DNA from: DASXKD01 sp963734725
GTDB lineage: Bacteria > Actinomycetota > Actinomycetes > Streptosporangiales > Streptosporangiaceae
NCBI GenBank assembly: GCA_963734725.1
Contig: CAVTIX010000021.1
Location: 62,001-126,000 of the forward strand
Direction of reading: 5' to 3'
DNA: 64,000 bases
Below, piece after piece: positions 27,289-40,090 of the stretch (positions are counted from its first letter, which is position 1; each line of letters starts with the position of its first letter). A model generated the notes under the pieces. It saw nothing but the letters and a program-made list of their open reading frames with translations, was not told the origin of the DNA and did not search any database. Position numbers and translations under genes: made by a program.

Positions 27289-28962
27289 ATGTCTTTCTGG
27301 CGCCGGCTGGGAAGCGCCCTGGCGAAGCCTGTGCGCTACGCCGCGCTCGCGGCCGGGGTGCTGCCGGTGCTCGCCTTCCCCGCGCCCAGCCTCGGCTGGC
27401 TGGCATGGGTCGTGCTGGCGCCCGGCCTGCTGCTGATGCGCGCGGCGCCCTCGGCGCGCGAGGCCGCGATCCGTGCCTGGTGGTTCGGCGCCGGGTTCAT
27501 CATGGCCGCGCACTACTGGCTGGTTCCCAACATCGGCCCGGCCCTGCTGCTGGTGGCCATCGTCCTCGGCGCCTTGTGGGCCGGGGTCGGGGTGAGCACG
27601 TGGGCGCTGCTGCGGCCGCCGATGACGCTCGGGCGCAGCCTGGCGGCGCTGGTGGTGGTGCCGAGTTACTGGCTGCTGGTCGAGTGGATCCGGTCCTGGC
27701 AGGCGCTCGGCGGCCCGTGGGCGCTGCTCGGCGCCAGCCAATGGCAACACCCCGCGATGCTCGCGCTGGCCAGCGTCGGCGGTGTCTGGCTGGTCAGCTT
27801 CGCCCTGGTGGCGGCGAACACCGGCATCGTGATCCTGGTCACCGCGCCGCGGGCCGCGCTGCGGACGGTGGGCGCGGTGGCTGCGGTTGCCGCGGCCGGA
27901 GCGGGCCCGCTGGCGTTCGCGCTCACCCCCGTGGCGCGCCCGGCGGGGCAGGTGACCGTGGCCCTGGTCCAGCCCGGCTACCAGGCGCACCCGTCACCGC
28001 TGGGCACCGCCAGCCAGCGGCTGACCGCCCGGCTGGGCCCGCCGCGCCCGGACCTGATCGTGTGGGGGGAAAGCAGCATCGGCGAGGACCTGCGGTTTCA
28101 CCACGCGCTCTTGGCCCAGCTCCGGCGGTTGTCCGCCACCGCGGGCGCGCCGATCCTGGTGAACCAGGACTCCATCACCCCGGCGGGCAAATCCAAGGTC
28201 GCGGTGCTGGTGGACCGGAGCGGGATCGTGGCCACCTACACCAAAACCCGGCTTGTCCCGTTCGGGGAGTACATCCCGTTCCGCCAGCAACTGGGCTGGC
28301 TGACCCGGATCAGCAAGGCCGCGCCCAGCAACATGATCCCCGGCGACGGGGCGCGGGTGATGACCGCGACCCTGCCCGGCGGGCGCTCGCTCAAGCTCGG
28401 CGTGCTGATCTGCTTCGAGGCCGCCTTCCCCGACATGTCCCGCGCGGACACGCGGCACGGCGCCCAGCTGATCGTCTACCAGACCTCGGACTCCACCTTC
28501 CAGGGCAGCTGGGCGCCCGCGCAGCACGCGGCGCTGTCCGCCGTGCGGGCGGCCGAGACCGGCCGGCCGGTGGTGCAGGCCGCGCTGACCGGGGTCACCG
28601 CCGCCTTCGACGCCCAGGGACGGCAGCTCGCCTGGCTCGGCACGGCGCAGCGCGGGGTGGCTCTGGTCCGGCTTGACCTGGCGCCGGCCACGGATTTCAC
28701 CCTATTTGACCACATTGGTGATACGGTCCCGTGGGCGTCAATCGCGATCAGCATCCTTGCCGCCCTCGTCGCATTGAACCGAAGGCGCGGTTCACAACGT
28801 TTGGTTGGCATAATGGTGAATGGCAACCGCCGGCCGGTCTCATCCGTCTCTACATCGGAGGCCGTCGATCGAGATCGGATGCCGGGCGCCCCGGTTACCG
28901 GGCAAGGGGCTCGTGACATCCGCGCTGGCGGGGCAGTACACCGCATGGAGGAGAAGCCGTAG
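27289..28962 (+). CDS. lnt: Apolipoprotein N-acyltransferase, second of two
   Basis: This 557-residue paralogue of the preceding gene has the same layout: N-terminal membrane helices (VLPVLAFPAPSLGWLAWVVLA and following) and a nitrilase domain with LIVWGESSIGED (Glu), YTKTRLVPFGEYIPFR (Lys) and LGVLICFEAAFPD (Cys). A last helix near 475-495 is followed by a polar tail of about 60 residues that is longer than usual. The start is ATG 27289, 97 bp after the first lnt. A lipoprotein gene follows 47 bp downstream. Confidence 0.93.
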   Translation: MSFWRRLGSALAKPVRYAALAAGVLPVLAFPAPSLGWLAWVVLAPGLLLMRAAPSAREAAIRAWWFGAGFIMAAHYWLVPNIGPALLLVAIVLGALWAGVGVSTWALLRPPMTLGRSLAALVVVPSYWLLVEWIRSWQALGGPWALLGASQWQHPAMLALASVGGVWLVSFALVAANTGIVILVTAPRAALRTVGAVAAVAAAGAGPLAFALTPVARPAGQVTVALVQPGYQAHPSPLGTASQRLTARLGPPRPDLIVWGESSIGEDLRFHHALLAQLRRLSATAGAPILVNQDSITPAGKSKVAVLVDRSGIVATYTKTRLVPFGEYIPFRQQLGWLTRISKAAPSNMIPGDGARVMTATLPGGRSLKLGVLICFEAAFPDMSRADTRHGAQLIVYQTSDSTFQGSWAPAQHAALSAVRAAETGRPVVQAALTGVTAAFDAQGRQLAWLGTAQRGVALVRLDLAPATDFTLFDHIGDTVPWASIAISILAALVALNRRRGSQRLVGIMVNGNRRPVSSVSTSEAVDRDRMPGAPVTGQGARDIRAGGAVHRMEEKP

Positions 28963-29009
28963 TCGCGGCGGCACCCGTGAGTACGGACTGGCACCACAGG
29001 AGGACCATA

Positions 29010-30329
29010 GTGCGGGACAGCGAGCGATCACCGACAGGCCGGCGCCTGCTCAGGAGCCGGCGGGGCGGGCTGGCGATTACCGGGGCGTGTGGCGCCCTGG
29101 CCCTGCTCGTGACCGCCTGCTCGGGTTCCTCGTCAACTAACACCAGCCAGCACGGGTCGTCGAACAGCGGCACGAAGACCGTGGCCAACACCGGCCCGGT
29201 CGTGTCGATCACCCCAGCGAACGGCAGCACGAAGGTGAAGACGAGCCGCGGGGTCTCGGTGACCGTGACGCGCGGCAAGATCGAAAACGTCAGCGTCGCC
29301 GCGGGCCACCTCCACGCCGGCGGCACCCTGCAGGGCCAGACGGCCTGGCACACCGTGTGGCCGCTGCACGCGTCGACCCGCTACACGGTGACCGTCACCG
29401 CGCGCGGCACGGACAACAAGACGACCACCACCACGAGCACGTTCAAGACCGAGCGCCCGGCCGGGACGTTCACCGCCAGCACCATCCTCGGGAGCGGGAC
29501 CTACGGCGTCGGCATCCCCATCATGATCAACTTCAGCCAGGCGGTGGCGCCCAGGTTCCGGGCCGGCATCGAGAAGGCGATCAGCGTCAAGAGCTCCAAG
29601 CCCGTGGCGGGCGCCTGGTACTGGGACGGCGGCCAGACTCTCGACTTCCGGACCAGGAACTACTGGCCGCAGTACACCAAGGTGAGCTTCGACGCGCACT
29701 TCAACGGGGCGCAGATCGCACCGGGGGTGTTCGGCGCCGCCAACCTGCGCCAGTCGTTCAGCATCGGCAAGTCGCTCATCGGCGTGACCAGCACCCGGAC
29801 CCACCAAACGCGGATCTACTGGGGTAACAAGCTGTACCAGAAATGGCCGGACAGCAGCGGCATGCCGGGTGACGACACCGCCAACGGGACCTACCTGACC
29901 ATCGAGAAGGCCAACCCGACGCTGATGAGCGGGCCGGGCTACAAGAACGTCCCGGTGTTCTGGTCGGTCCGGTTCACCTGGAGCGGCAACTACTACCACT
30001 CCGCGCCGTGGTCGCTGGGCGAGCAGGGGTTCACCAACGTCAGCCACGGCTGCGTGAACCTGTCTCCGGAGCACGCCCAGTGGTACTACGAGCGCGCTAA
30101 TCCCGGAGACCCGATCACGGTCACCGGCAGCCCGGTCGCGGGCCGGTGGGACGACGGCTACACCGAGTGGTTCCTGACCTGGAAGCAGTTGCTGCGCGGC
30201 AGCGCGACGCACGAGGCCGTGCAGGCCGGTCCGACCGGCAGCACCTTCGTCAACCCGGACACATTGCCCGCGACAACGTCCGCCTCCAGGCTGCACGGGT
30301 CCACGGCGCGTAACTATTACGCCGGCTGA
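29010..30329 (+). CDS. L,D-transpeptidase lipoprotein (Ldt_Mt2-like)
   Basis: This periplasmic enzyme forms 3-3 peptidoglycan cross-links. I chose GTG 29010 over GTG 28977 because AGGAGG lies 6 nt before it. It gives a basic n-region, a hydrophobic stretch and lipobox LVTAC with Cys near 37. Two Ig-like domains (Ser/Thr-rich, about 60-240) precede a YkuD catalytic domain with SHGCVNLSP, catalytic Cys near 346. The C-terminal FLTWKQLLRG segment matches the mycobacterial Ldt cap. It probably receives its lipid anchor from the two Lnt enzymes encoded upstream. Confidence 0.93.
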   Translation: MRDSERSPTGRRLLRSRRGGLAITGACGALALLVTACSGSSSTNTSQHGSSNSGTKTVANTGPVVSITPANGSTKVKTSRGVSVTVTRGKIENVSVAAGHLHAGGTLQGQTAWHTVWPLHASTRYTVTVTARGTDNKTTTTTSTFKTERPAGTFTASTILGSGTYGVGIPIMINFSQAVAPRFRAGIEKAISVKSSKPVAGAWYWDGGQTLDFRTRNYWPQYTKVSFDAHFNGAQIAPGVFGAANLRQSFSIGKSLIGVTSTRTHQTRIYWGNKLYQKWPDSSGMPGDDTANGTYLTIEKANPTLMSGPGYKNVPVFWSVRFTWSGNYYHSAPWSLGEQGFTNVSHGCVNLSPEHAQWYYERANPGDPITVTGSPVAGRWDDGYTEWFLTWKQLLRGSATHEAVQAGPTGSTFVNPDTLPATTSASRLHGSTARNYYAG

Positions 30330-30335
30330 GCGCCG

Positions 30336-31574
30336 CTACGATCTCTGGCCACCCGGCCTGCGTCCCGCGAGCCGGGTGGCCGCCGATTCCAGGCCACGGG
30401 CGGCCCACGCGGCCGGCCTCGGCTGGGCGCCGTCGGTCAGGCCGTTCCAGTAGATCGACCACGTGCTGGCCACCAGGCGGCCGACGACCGGGGCGGTGAC
30501 CAGGCGCATGCTGGCGGACGCCGCCCACGGCCGGCGCAGCAGCGTGCGCTGCAGCGCGCTGGCGCCGGGCAGGTAGCGGCCGAACGCCCCGTCCAGGGCA
30601 CGGGTGTAGGCCGGGCCCGCCTGGCACGGATCGGCGAGCACCGCCTCCGCCGCCAGCCGGGCGCTGATCATGGCGGGCGCGATGCCCTCCCCCTGCAAGG
30701 GGTTGATCAGGCCCGCCGCGTCCCCGGCCAGCAGCACGTTGCCGGCCGCCGGGGGGGCCCCCGTCCCACCCATGCGCAGCCAGCCGCCGATGACCGGCCC
30801 GACCTCCGCGGCCGGGCGCAGGTCCCCGCGCGAGCGCAGCAGCGTGGTGAACCGGTCCAGGTCACCCCGGAGCGGCGCCGAGTGCCTGGTGCCGCCCATG
30901 CCGACCCCGATGCCCACGTTCGCCTGGCCGTCGGCGCCGGGGAACAGCCATCCGTACCCGGGGTAGATCCGCCACGGCGCGGATTCGAGCAGGACCAGCA
31001 GCGGCAGCGGGACCTCGCCCGGCACGTAGGCCCGGACCGCGAACCCCCACAGCGCCGAATCCGGGTCCAGCATCCCGGCCAGCCGCGCCACCGGGCTCAG
31101 CGCCCCGTCCGCGCCGATGATCACATCCCCGGCCAGCCGCTGCCCGTCGCTGGCCAGCACCGCGCGCACCGGTCCCGTCCCCCCCGGGCCCCGCTCCACG
31201 GCGGTGATCCGCGCCCGGATGCCGACGGCCCCGGCGGCGAGCGCGGCCTCGCGCAGGGCGTGGTCGAAGGCCACCCGGGGGACCACGATCCCGTGACCGG
31301 GATAGCTGCGCCCGGGGAAGGCCGGCAGCCGGCTCCGGCGGCCAGCAGGCCCGACCGCCAGCAGATCCGACCCGTGCCCCGCGTCGGGGACGGTGACGCC
31401 GAGGTCGGCGAGGACCTGCACGCCCCGCGGCCCGATCAGGTCACCGCAGGCCTTGTCCCTGGGGAACGCCGCCTTGTCGGCCAGGGCTACCCGGGCGCCG
31501 CCGCGCGCGAGCACCAGGGCGGCGACGCTGCCCGCGGGCCCGGCCCCGACCACGACCACGTCGTACTCGCTCAC
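30336..31574 (-). CDS. Geranylgeranyl reductase family flavoprotein
   Basis: This 412-residue FAD-dependent reductase of the geranylgeranyl reductase/MenJ-like family saturates isoprenoid chains. The N-terminal dinucleotide fold VVVGAGPAGSVAAL, the family motif DKACGDLIGPRG near 41, the YPGYGWLFPG segment near 200 and the second FAD motif LLAGDAAGLINPLQGEGI near 278 are all present. Its start overlaps the stop of the membrane protein gene (ATGA). With the UbiE-like methyltransferase two genes upstream, a role in menaquinone tailoring is reasonable but inferred. Confidence 0.9.
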   Translation of the reverse strand: MSEYDVVVVGAGPAGSVAALVLARGGARVALADKAAFPRDKACGDLIGPRGVQVLADLGVTVPDAGHGSDLLAVGPAGRRSRLPAFPGRSYPGHGIVVPRVAFDHALREAALAAGAVGIRARITAVERGPGGTGPVRAVLASDGQRLAGDVIIGADGALSPVARLAGMLDPDSALWGFAVRAYVPGEVPLPLLVLLESAPWRIYPGYGWLFPGADGQANVGIGVGMGGTRHSAPLRGDLDRFTTLLRSRGDLRPAAEVGPVIGGWLRMGGTGAPPAAGNVLLAGDAAGLINPLQGEGIAPAMISARLAAEAVLADPCQAGPAYTRALDGAFGRYLPGASALQRTLLRRPWAASASMRLVTAPVVGRLVASTWSIYWNGLTDGAQPRPAAWAARGLESAATRLAGRRPGGQRS

Positions 31575-32299
31575 CGGGCCGCCAGCACCATCGCCACCGC
31601 GACCGCGCTAGTGGCGCAGACGAAATAGCGCAGCGCCCGCTCGATCGGCGCGAGCAGCTCCGCGCGGCCGAGCTCGGCCTCGCTCCCGTCGGTGAACGAG
31701 AGCCGGACCGCTACCTCGTTCACCCGGCGGCGCAGCATCCGGGCGGGCGTGCTGAGCGCGCGCTGGCCGAGCGAGAGGAAGAACGCGGCCACCGCGGCCA
31801 CCCCCGCCGCCAGGGACAGCGTCCAGTGCTGGGCGTACGCCCCGACCAGAACCGGGAACGCCCCCCAGGCCACCGCGAACCACACGTCGCTGTGCAGCAC
31901 ACCGCCGAAAAGCTCCAGGTTGTAGGCGTACACCAGCACCCCGCCGACGATCACGAACGGCAGCAGCTTCCAGCCGCCGTAGACCAGGCCAAGCACCATC
32001 GCCGCGGTGATGGACACTACCGCCGCGGCCGTCAGCAGCCCGCTGCTGATGCCGGTGCCGAGCGGCAGGCCGTGCAGTTCGTCCAGCGCGTGCGCGCCGA
32101 TGCCGACCGCGAGGAAGAAGGCGAGCAGGGTGCCGGCCAGCCGCCACAGCACCAGGTCCGGCATGACGGCGGCGCCGATCGCCACGTACGACAGGTGCCA
32201 CAGCGTGTACGGCGGGTGCAGCAAGGTCAGCCAGTCGCCCAGCCCTCCGGTGCCCCGGCCGACCGAGTAGAAGGCCGACCGTTCCCCGGATGCCGTCAT
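31571..32299 (-). CDS. Polytopic membrane protein of unknown function
   Basis: This 242-residue protein has about seven hydrophobic segments between residues 25 and 170, a loop HALDELHGLPLGTG near 68 with conserved-looking His, Asp and Glu residues, and a soluble linker with a final helix at the C-terminus. I do not recognise a catalytic motif. The start at ATG 32299 overlaps the methyltransferase stop and its own stop overlaps the reductase start, so the three genes are translationally coupled. Context suggests an isoprenoid or quinone role; that is inference only. Confidence 0.82.
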   Translation of the reverse strand: MTASGERSAFYSVGRGTGGLGDWLTLLHPPYTLWHLSYVAIGAAVMPDLVLWRLAGTLLAFFLAVGIGAHALDELHGLPLGTGISSGLLTAAAVVSITAAMVLGLVYGGWKLLPFVIVGGVLVYAYNLELFGGVLHSDVWFAVAWGAFPVLVGAYAQHWTLSLAAGVAAVAAFFLSLGQRALSTPARMLRRRVNEVAVRLSFTDGSEAELGRAELLAPIERALRYFVCATSAVAVAMVLAAR

Positions 32300-33069
32300 G
32301 AGGCAGGTCCCTTGCGCCCCCACATGACCAGCCCGCCGCCGAGGCTCATCAGCTCGGCGCCCACCTCGGTCAGGCCCGCCGCCTGCCAGGCGGCGACGTG
32401 CCAGGCGAGCGGATGCTCCCGGTAGTGCTCGGAGATGCTCGGGCCGAGGAACCGGCCCACCCGGTACCAGGCGGGGCCCCCGGTGAGGCTGCCCAGCACG
32501 GGCAGCGCGAGCCTCGTGTAGCACCACCAGGCGGCCCGCCAGGCGGGCTGCGGCGGGACGTGGAATTCCAGGCTGGCCAGCGTGCCGCCGGGGCGCAGGC
32601 AGCGGGCCATCTCGGCGATCGTGGCGGCCGGGTTGTCCACGTAACGCAGCAGGTAGGAGAACGTCACCGCGTCGAACGTGGCGTCGTCGAACGGAAGCTG
32701 ATCGGCCCGGCCCGCGGCCACAAGGACCCGCCCGCGCGGCAGCGCCCGGCGGACGCGCGGCAGGCCTGCCCGCAGCATCGGCTCGTTGAGGTCCACCCCC
32801 ACCACGTCCGCCCCGGTCCGGCCGGCCACCGCAAGCGCGATCCCGGCGGGGCCGGTCGCGACGTCGAGCGCCAGCCGCGGCAGCCCGGTGGCGGCATGGT
32901 CCACCACCGCCCGCCGCCAGCGCCGGTCCTGGCCGAGAGACAGCAGGTAGGCGAGCCGGTCGTAACGGTCGGGCAGACCGGTGAACACTTCGCGGGCGAC
33001 CGGCTCGCCGCGCAATGCGCGGTCACTCGAGGCCCGGTCAGGCTGGGCGGTTACCGGGTTGGGGGTCAC
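32296..33069 (-). CDS. UbiE/MenG-like class I methyltransferase
   Basis: This 257-residue SAM-dependent methyltransferase begins EVFTGLPDRYDRLAYLLSLGQDRRWRR, the characteristic N-terminus of demethylmenaquinone methyltransferases. Motif I is ALDVATGPAGIAL near 73, followed by VDLNEPML, FDAVTFSYLLRYVD and RPGGTLASLEFHVP. The C-terminal third diverges from MenG (WYRVGRFLGPSISEHYREHP). It is the first gene of the coupled three-gene set. Whether this is the housekeeping MenG or a paralogue cannot be settled here. Confidence 0.87.
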   Translation of the reverse strand: MTPNPVTAQPDRASSDRALRGEPVAREVFTGLPDRYDRLAYLLSLGQDRRWRRAVVDHAATGLPRLALDVATGPAGIALAVAGRTGADVVGVDLNEPMLRAGLPRVRRALPRGRVLVAAGRADQLPFDDATFDAVTFSYLLRYVDNPAATIAEMARCLRPGGTLASLEFHVPPQPAWRAAWWCYTRLALPVLGSLTGGPAWYRVGRFLGPSISEHYREHPLAWHVAAWQAAGLTEVGAELMSLGGGLVMWGRKGPAS

Positions 33070-33162
33070 GCCAGAAGGTTCGCATGCCTCGCCGGTCCGG
33101 GCAAGGCCAGCGGCCGCCGCCCGGGGCGGCGGCGCCGGCCAGGGCGGCCTCGCCGCAACGGC

Positions 33163-33801
33163 TCACAGCTCCACGGTCGTCCCCGGCGACAGCCGGGCGA
33201 ACTGGGCGCCGTTCGGCCCCGTGGCGAGGCCGAGGAACATCTCGAGCACGCCGAGGCCGGTCTCGTTGAGCAGCGCTTCATGGATGATGAACCCGCGGCG
33301 CGGGCCCACCTCGCGCGCGTAGTCGATCATCTCCCGCGTGCTGTGCCACGGCCCGCTGCCCGGCAGCAGCAGCGTGCCGGCCGGGTCCTCGGGCACCGTG
33401 TAGGAGTCGCCGGGGTGGAAGATCTCGCCGTCGAGGAGGAACCCCACGTTCGGGACGGTGGGGATGTCGGGGTGGATCACCGCGTGCTCCGAGCCGTAGA
33501 CGTGCACTCCGAACCCGGCCGCGGTGAACTCGTCGCCGTGCCGGACCGCGCGGGCCCGGTCGCCGAACTCGGCGAACTGGCCGGTCACCGCCTCGGGGGC
33601 CCACAGCCGCAGGCCCGGCCGCTCGGCCAGCGCGGCGCGCAGGCTGTCGGGCACCACGTGGTCGAAATGCTCGTGGGTGACGAGCACCGCATCCGCCCCG
33701 GCCAGGGCGTCGTCCCCGCTGAACGCTCCGGGGTCGATGACCAGGACGCTGCCGTCTTTTTCCAGCCGGACACACGCGTGCCCCAGCTTGGTGAACTGCA
33801 T
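33163..33801 (-). CDS. UlaG-like metallo-beta-lactamase fold hydrolase
   Basis: This 212-residue protein opens with MQFTKLGHACVRLEKDGSVLVIDPG and carries the zinc motif THEHFDH near 52, followed by later His residues in GSEHAVIH and HPGD. The layout is of the short UlaG-like MBL proteins that act on lactones, phosphodiesters or related small substrates. It is transcribed in the same direction as the MshC-like gene, 73 bp downstream of it. No substrate is evident. Confidence 0.88.
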   Translation of the reverse strand: MQFTKLGHACVRLEKDGSVLVIDPGAFSGDDALAGADAVLVTHEHFDHVVPDSLRAALAERPGLRLWAPEAVTGQFAEFGDRARAVRHGDEFTAAGFGVHVYGSEHAVIHPDIPTVPNVGFLLDGEIFHPGDSYTVPEDPAGTLLLPGSGPWHSTREMIDYAREVGPRRGFIIHEALLNETGLGVLEMFLGLATGPNGAQFARLSPGTTVEL

Positions 33802-33874
33802 GTGATCCTCCTCGGGTACCGCCGCGGGGCAAACCTACTCCTGGCCGTGGCCGGCCGCTGCCCCGCCCGGGGCT

Positions 33875-35008
33875 TCAGGTCAAGCCGAGCACGCTGGCCA
33901 GGGTGCGGGCGGCGGCCCCGCCGGCCTCGGTGGCCAGGTCGAGCGCGCCCGGGACGTCGAGGTCGTTGGCGAGCAGCCGGCGCAGCTCGCCAACCGCGGC
34001 CTCCCCGCCGGGCACATTCCGCGCCGCCGCCCGGTACAGGGTTTCCAGCCGCGCCGCAGCCGCGTCAAGCAGCGCGGGCCGGTAGTCCCAGCCCTGCGCC
34101 CAGGGCCGGTCGAGGATCATCAACCGCACCGCCCCGGCGGGGTGGGCGGCCAGCAGGTCGTCGAGCAGCACCAGGTTGCCGGCCGACTTGGCCATCTTGG
34201 CGCCATCGATGGTGACCACGCCGGTGTGGAACCAGGCCCGCGCGTACGGGCGCACGCCGGTGAACGACTCGGCCATCGCGGCGTGGTAGGCGTGGTGCGG
34301 GAACCGCAGCTCGGCGCCGCCTGCGTGCACGTCCATGGCCGGCCCGAACACCGACAGCGCCATCGCCACGCACTCGGCGTGCCACCCGGGGCGCCCGGGG
34401 CCCCACGGGGAGTCCCACGCCGGGTGGCCGGGCTCGCCGGCCTGCCACACGGCCACGTCCAGCGGGTCGTCCTTGGCCGGGTCGTCGGGCCGCCCGCCGA
34501 ACTCCGCGGACAGCTGCCGCGCGGCGGCCCGGTCCAGCCCGGCCCGCCCGGCCACGCCCGCGCCGCGGAAGTAGACGCCGCCCGCGCGCTGGTAGGCGGC
34601 GCCGGTGCCGAGCAGCCCCGAGGCCAGCCTGATCACGTGCGGCACGTACCGGTGCGCCCGCGGCTCGTGGTCCGGCGAGCGCACCCCGATCGCGGCCATG
34701 TCCCGGTCGAAACCGAACTGCTGGATCGCGGCGAACTCGTCGTACGCCGCGCCCGCGCGCCCCGCCGCCGCGTCGAGCACGTCGTCCACGTCGGTGACGT
34801 TGCGGCACACCTCCGGCTGGACGCCGAGCAGGCGCAGCACCCGGCCGAGCGTATCGATCCACACGAACGTGGCCGCGTGCCCGAGGTGGGTCACGTCGTA
34901 GGGGGTGATCCCGCACGCGTAGACGCGGGCGCGGTCCAGCAGCTCGATCCGCTGGCCCGCGATCACTGCCCCGGCCGCGCCCCTGCCTGAGTCGGTTCTC
35001 GTCATCAA
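33875..35008 (-). CDS. MshC-like cysteine ligase (CysS paralogue)
   Basis: This 377-residue class I synthetase-fold protein has CGITPYDVTHLGHA near residue 32 (the HIGH box, in the form typical of MshC), VTDVDD, the zinc-site segment HAECVAMA near 215 and KMAKS near 276 (KMSKS box). It lacks the tRNA-binding C-terminus of full CysS. MshC joins cysteine to glucosamine-inositol in mycothiol synthesis. The N-terminus is shorter than in standard MshC (which has an additional 30-40 residues), so a paralogue is possible. A second MshC elsewhere in the genome would decide. Confidence 0.8.
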   Translation of the reverse strand: MMTRTDSGRGAAGAVIAGQRIELLDRARVYACGITPYDVTHLGHAATFVWIDTLGRVLRLLGVQPEVCRNVTDVDDVLDAAAGRAGAAYDEFAAIQQFGFDRDMAAIGVRSPDHEPRAHRYVPHVIRLASGLLGTGAAYQRAGGVYFRGAGVAGRAGLDRAAARQLSAEFGGRPDDPAKDDPLDVAVWQAGEPGHPAWDSPWGPGRPGWHAECVAMALSVFGPAMDVHAGGAELRFPHHAYHAAMAESFTGVRPYARAWFHTGVVTIDGAKMAKSAGNLVLLDDLLAAHPAGAVRLMILDRPWAQGWDYRPALLDAAAARLETLYRAAARNVPGGEAAVGELRRLLANDLDVPGALDLATEAGGAAARTLASVLGLT

Positions 35009-35098
35009 GGTTGCGGCGCGGATACGCTCGCCTTAACGGGTGAGGAAACGCCGCTTCACCTCCTCCGGAATGTCGGTGTGATTCGATAGTTTGCTCGT

Positions 35099-36283
35099 AT
35101 GTCCCGCTACCGCCTGGTGGTTTCCCCCGCTCAGGAGCAGGTCCTGCGGCAGCATTGCGCGCACGCACGGTTCGTGTGGAACCTCGCCGTCGAGCAGCAA
35201 TCGTGCTGGCGTCCCGGGCGCAAGAGCGCACCCGGGTACCGCGCGCAGGCAGCGCAACTGACCGAGGCCCGCGCGGCGTTCAGGTGGCTGGCCGCTGGCA
35301 GCCAGATGGTGCAGCAGCAGGCACTGCGGGACTTCGCCCAGGCCATGGCGAACTTCTTTGCCGGCACTCACGGCAGGCCCACCTGGCGCAAGGCCGGCCG
35401 GAATGAGGGCTTCCGGATTGTCGCAACTCGGCCAGGGCACGTCCGGCGTTTGTCCCGGAAGGTCGGCGAGGTCTGGATTCCCAAAGTCGGCTGGGCGCGG
35501 TTTCGGTGGTCGCGGGCAGTCCCAGTGGCCAGGTCCTATCGGATTACCTGCGACCGGGCCGAGCGCTGGCATATCGCGTTCGCCGCCGCTCCGGAGCCAA
35601 TTCCCGGGCCGGGCACCGGCACGGTAGTTGGCATCGACCGGGGCGTGGCTGTTAGCGCTGCCCTGTCGACAGGCGAGTTGTTGCACTGCCCGAGCTTACG
35701 CCGGGCTGAGCGCGCCCGCCTGGCCCGGCTGCAGCGCAGGCTGGCCCGTGCCCGGCGCGGCTCCAGCCGACGCAAACGAGTCAAAACGGCGATCGCGCGG
35801 CTGAGAGCCCGCGGGGCCGACCGGCGCAAGGACTGGGTCGAGAAGCTGAGCACGGACTTGGCCCGGCGGTTCGACATAATCCGCGTCGAAGATCTCAAGA
35901 CCTGCAACATGACGCGCTCGGCGAGAGGCACCATCGAGCGGCCAGGCCGCAATGTTCGCCAGAAGGCCGTCCTCAACAGGCACATCATGGCGAGTGGCTG
36001 GGGCCGCCTAGCTGCGCGGCTGGCGGACAAGGCAGCAGGGCGTGTCGAGAAGATCAGCCCGCGCTTCACCTCGCAGCGTTGCAGCGCGTGCGGGCATGTA
36101 GCTTCGGAGTCGCGCGAGAGCCAAGCGCGCTTCCGGTGTGCTGCCTGTAGTTTCGCCTGCAACGCCGACGTGAACGCGGCCATCAACATCGCGGCGGGGC
36201 GTGCCGTGACTGCGCGGGGAGGCGACGGGGCTGCCCGGCCTGCGAACCGCGAACCTCAGCCAGACGGCGTCTTTGCCGGATAG
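35099..36283 (+). CDS. tnpB: TnpB, RNA-guided nuclease of an IS200/IS605-type element
   Basis: This 394-residue TnpB has an intact RuvC nuclease: GIDRGV (Asp), RVEDLKTCNM (Glu) and NADVNAAINIA (Asp). The zinc finger CSACG...CAAC sits between the last two. The N-terminal wedge region (QVLRQHCAHARFVWNLAVEQQ) is recognisable. No tnpA lies nearby, so the element is either immobile alone or mobilised in trans. It lies between the MshC-like gene and the hydantoinase gene without disrupting either. A structured RNA end follows the stop codon. Confidence 0.93.
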   Translation: MSRYRLVVSPAQEQVLRQHCAHARFVWNLAVEQQSCWRPGRKSAPGYRAQAAQLTEARAAFRWLAAGSQMVQQQALRDFAQAMANFFAGTHGRPTWRKAGRNEGFRIVATRPGHVRRLSRKVGEVWIPKVGWARFRWSRAVPVARSYRITCDRAERWHIAFAAAPEPIPGPGTGTVVGIDRGVAVSAALSTGELLHCPSLRRAERARLARLQRRLARARRGSSRRKRVKTAIARLRARGADRRKDWVEKLSTDLARRFDIIRVEDLKTCNMTRSARGTIERPGRNVRQKAVLNRHIMASGWGRLAARLADKAAGRVEKISPRFTSQRCSACGHVASESRESQARFRCAACSFACNADVNAAINIAAGRAVTARGGDGAARPANREPQPDGVFAG

Positions 36284-36314
36284 CTGGAATCCGCCGCCTC
36301 CTGGCGGCAGGAGG
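36200..36314 (+). ncRNA. Candidate omega RNA (reRNA) 3' end of tnpB
   Basis: Directly after the tnpB stop, GCCGCC (36293-36298), TCCT and GGCGGC (36303-36308) form a perfect hairpin. Its TCCT loop can pair with AGGA in the following AGGAGG (36309-36314), which makes an H-type pseudoknot. Omega RNAs overlap the 3' end of tnpB and finish in such structures just before the guide. The 5' boundary is a guess. The guide would begin at or soon after 36315. Confidence 0.45.
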
Positions 36315-36374
36315 ATGCCAAGCGCCCAGTCTGATCCACCCGGGCCATGACATCCGAGGGGCGATCGTCCCTGA

Positions 36375-40067
<3,693 letters not shown>

Positions 40068-40090
40068 CCGTCCAGCCTCGCTTATCGCTC

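Noticed and set aside
35009..35098. Search for a tnpA gene or full IS boundaries left of tnpB.
   Set aside because: Only 90 bp separates tnpB from the MshC-like start and no tnpA fragment is seen; left-end structure cannot be defined from one copy.
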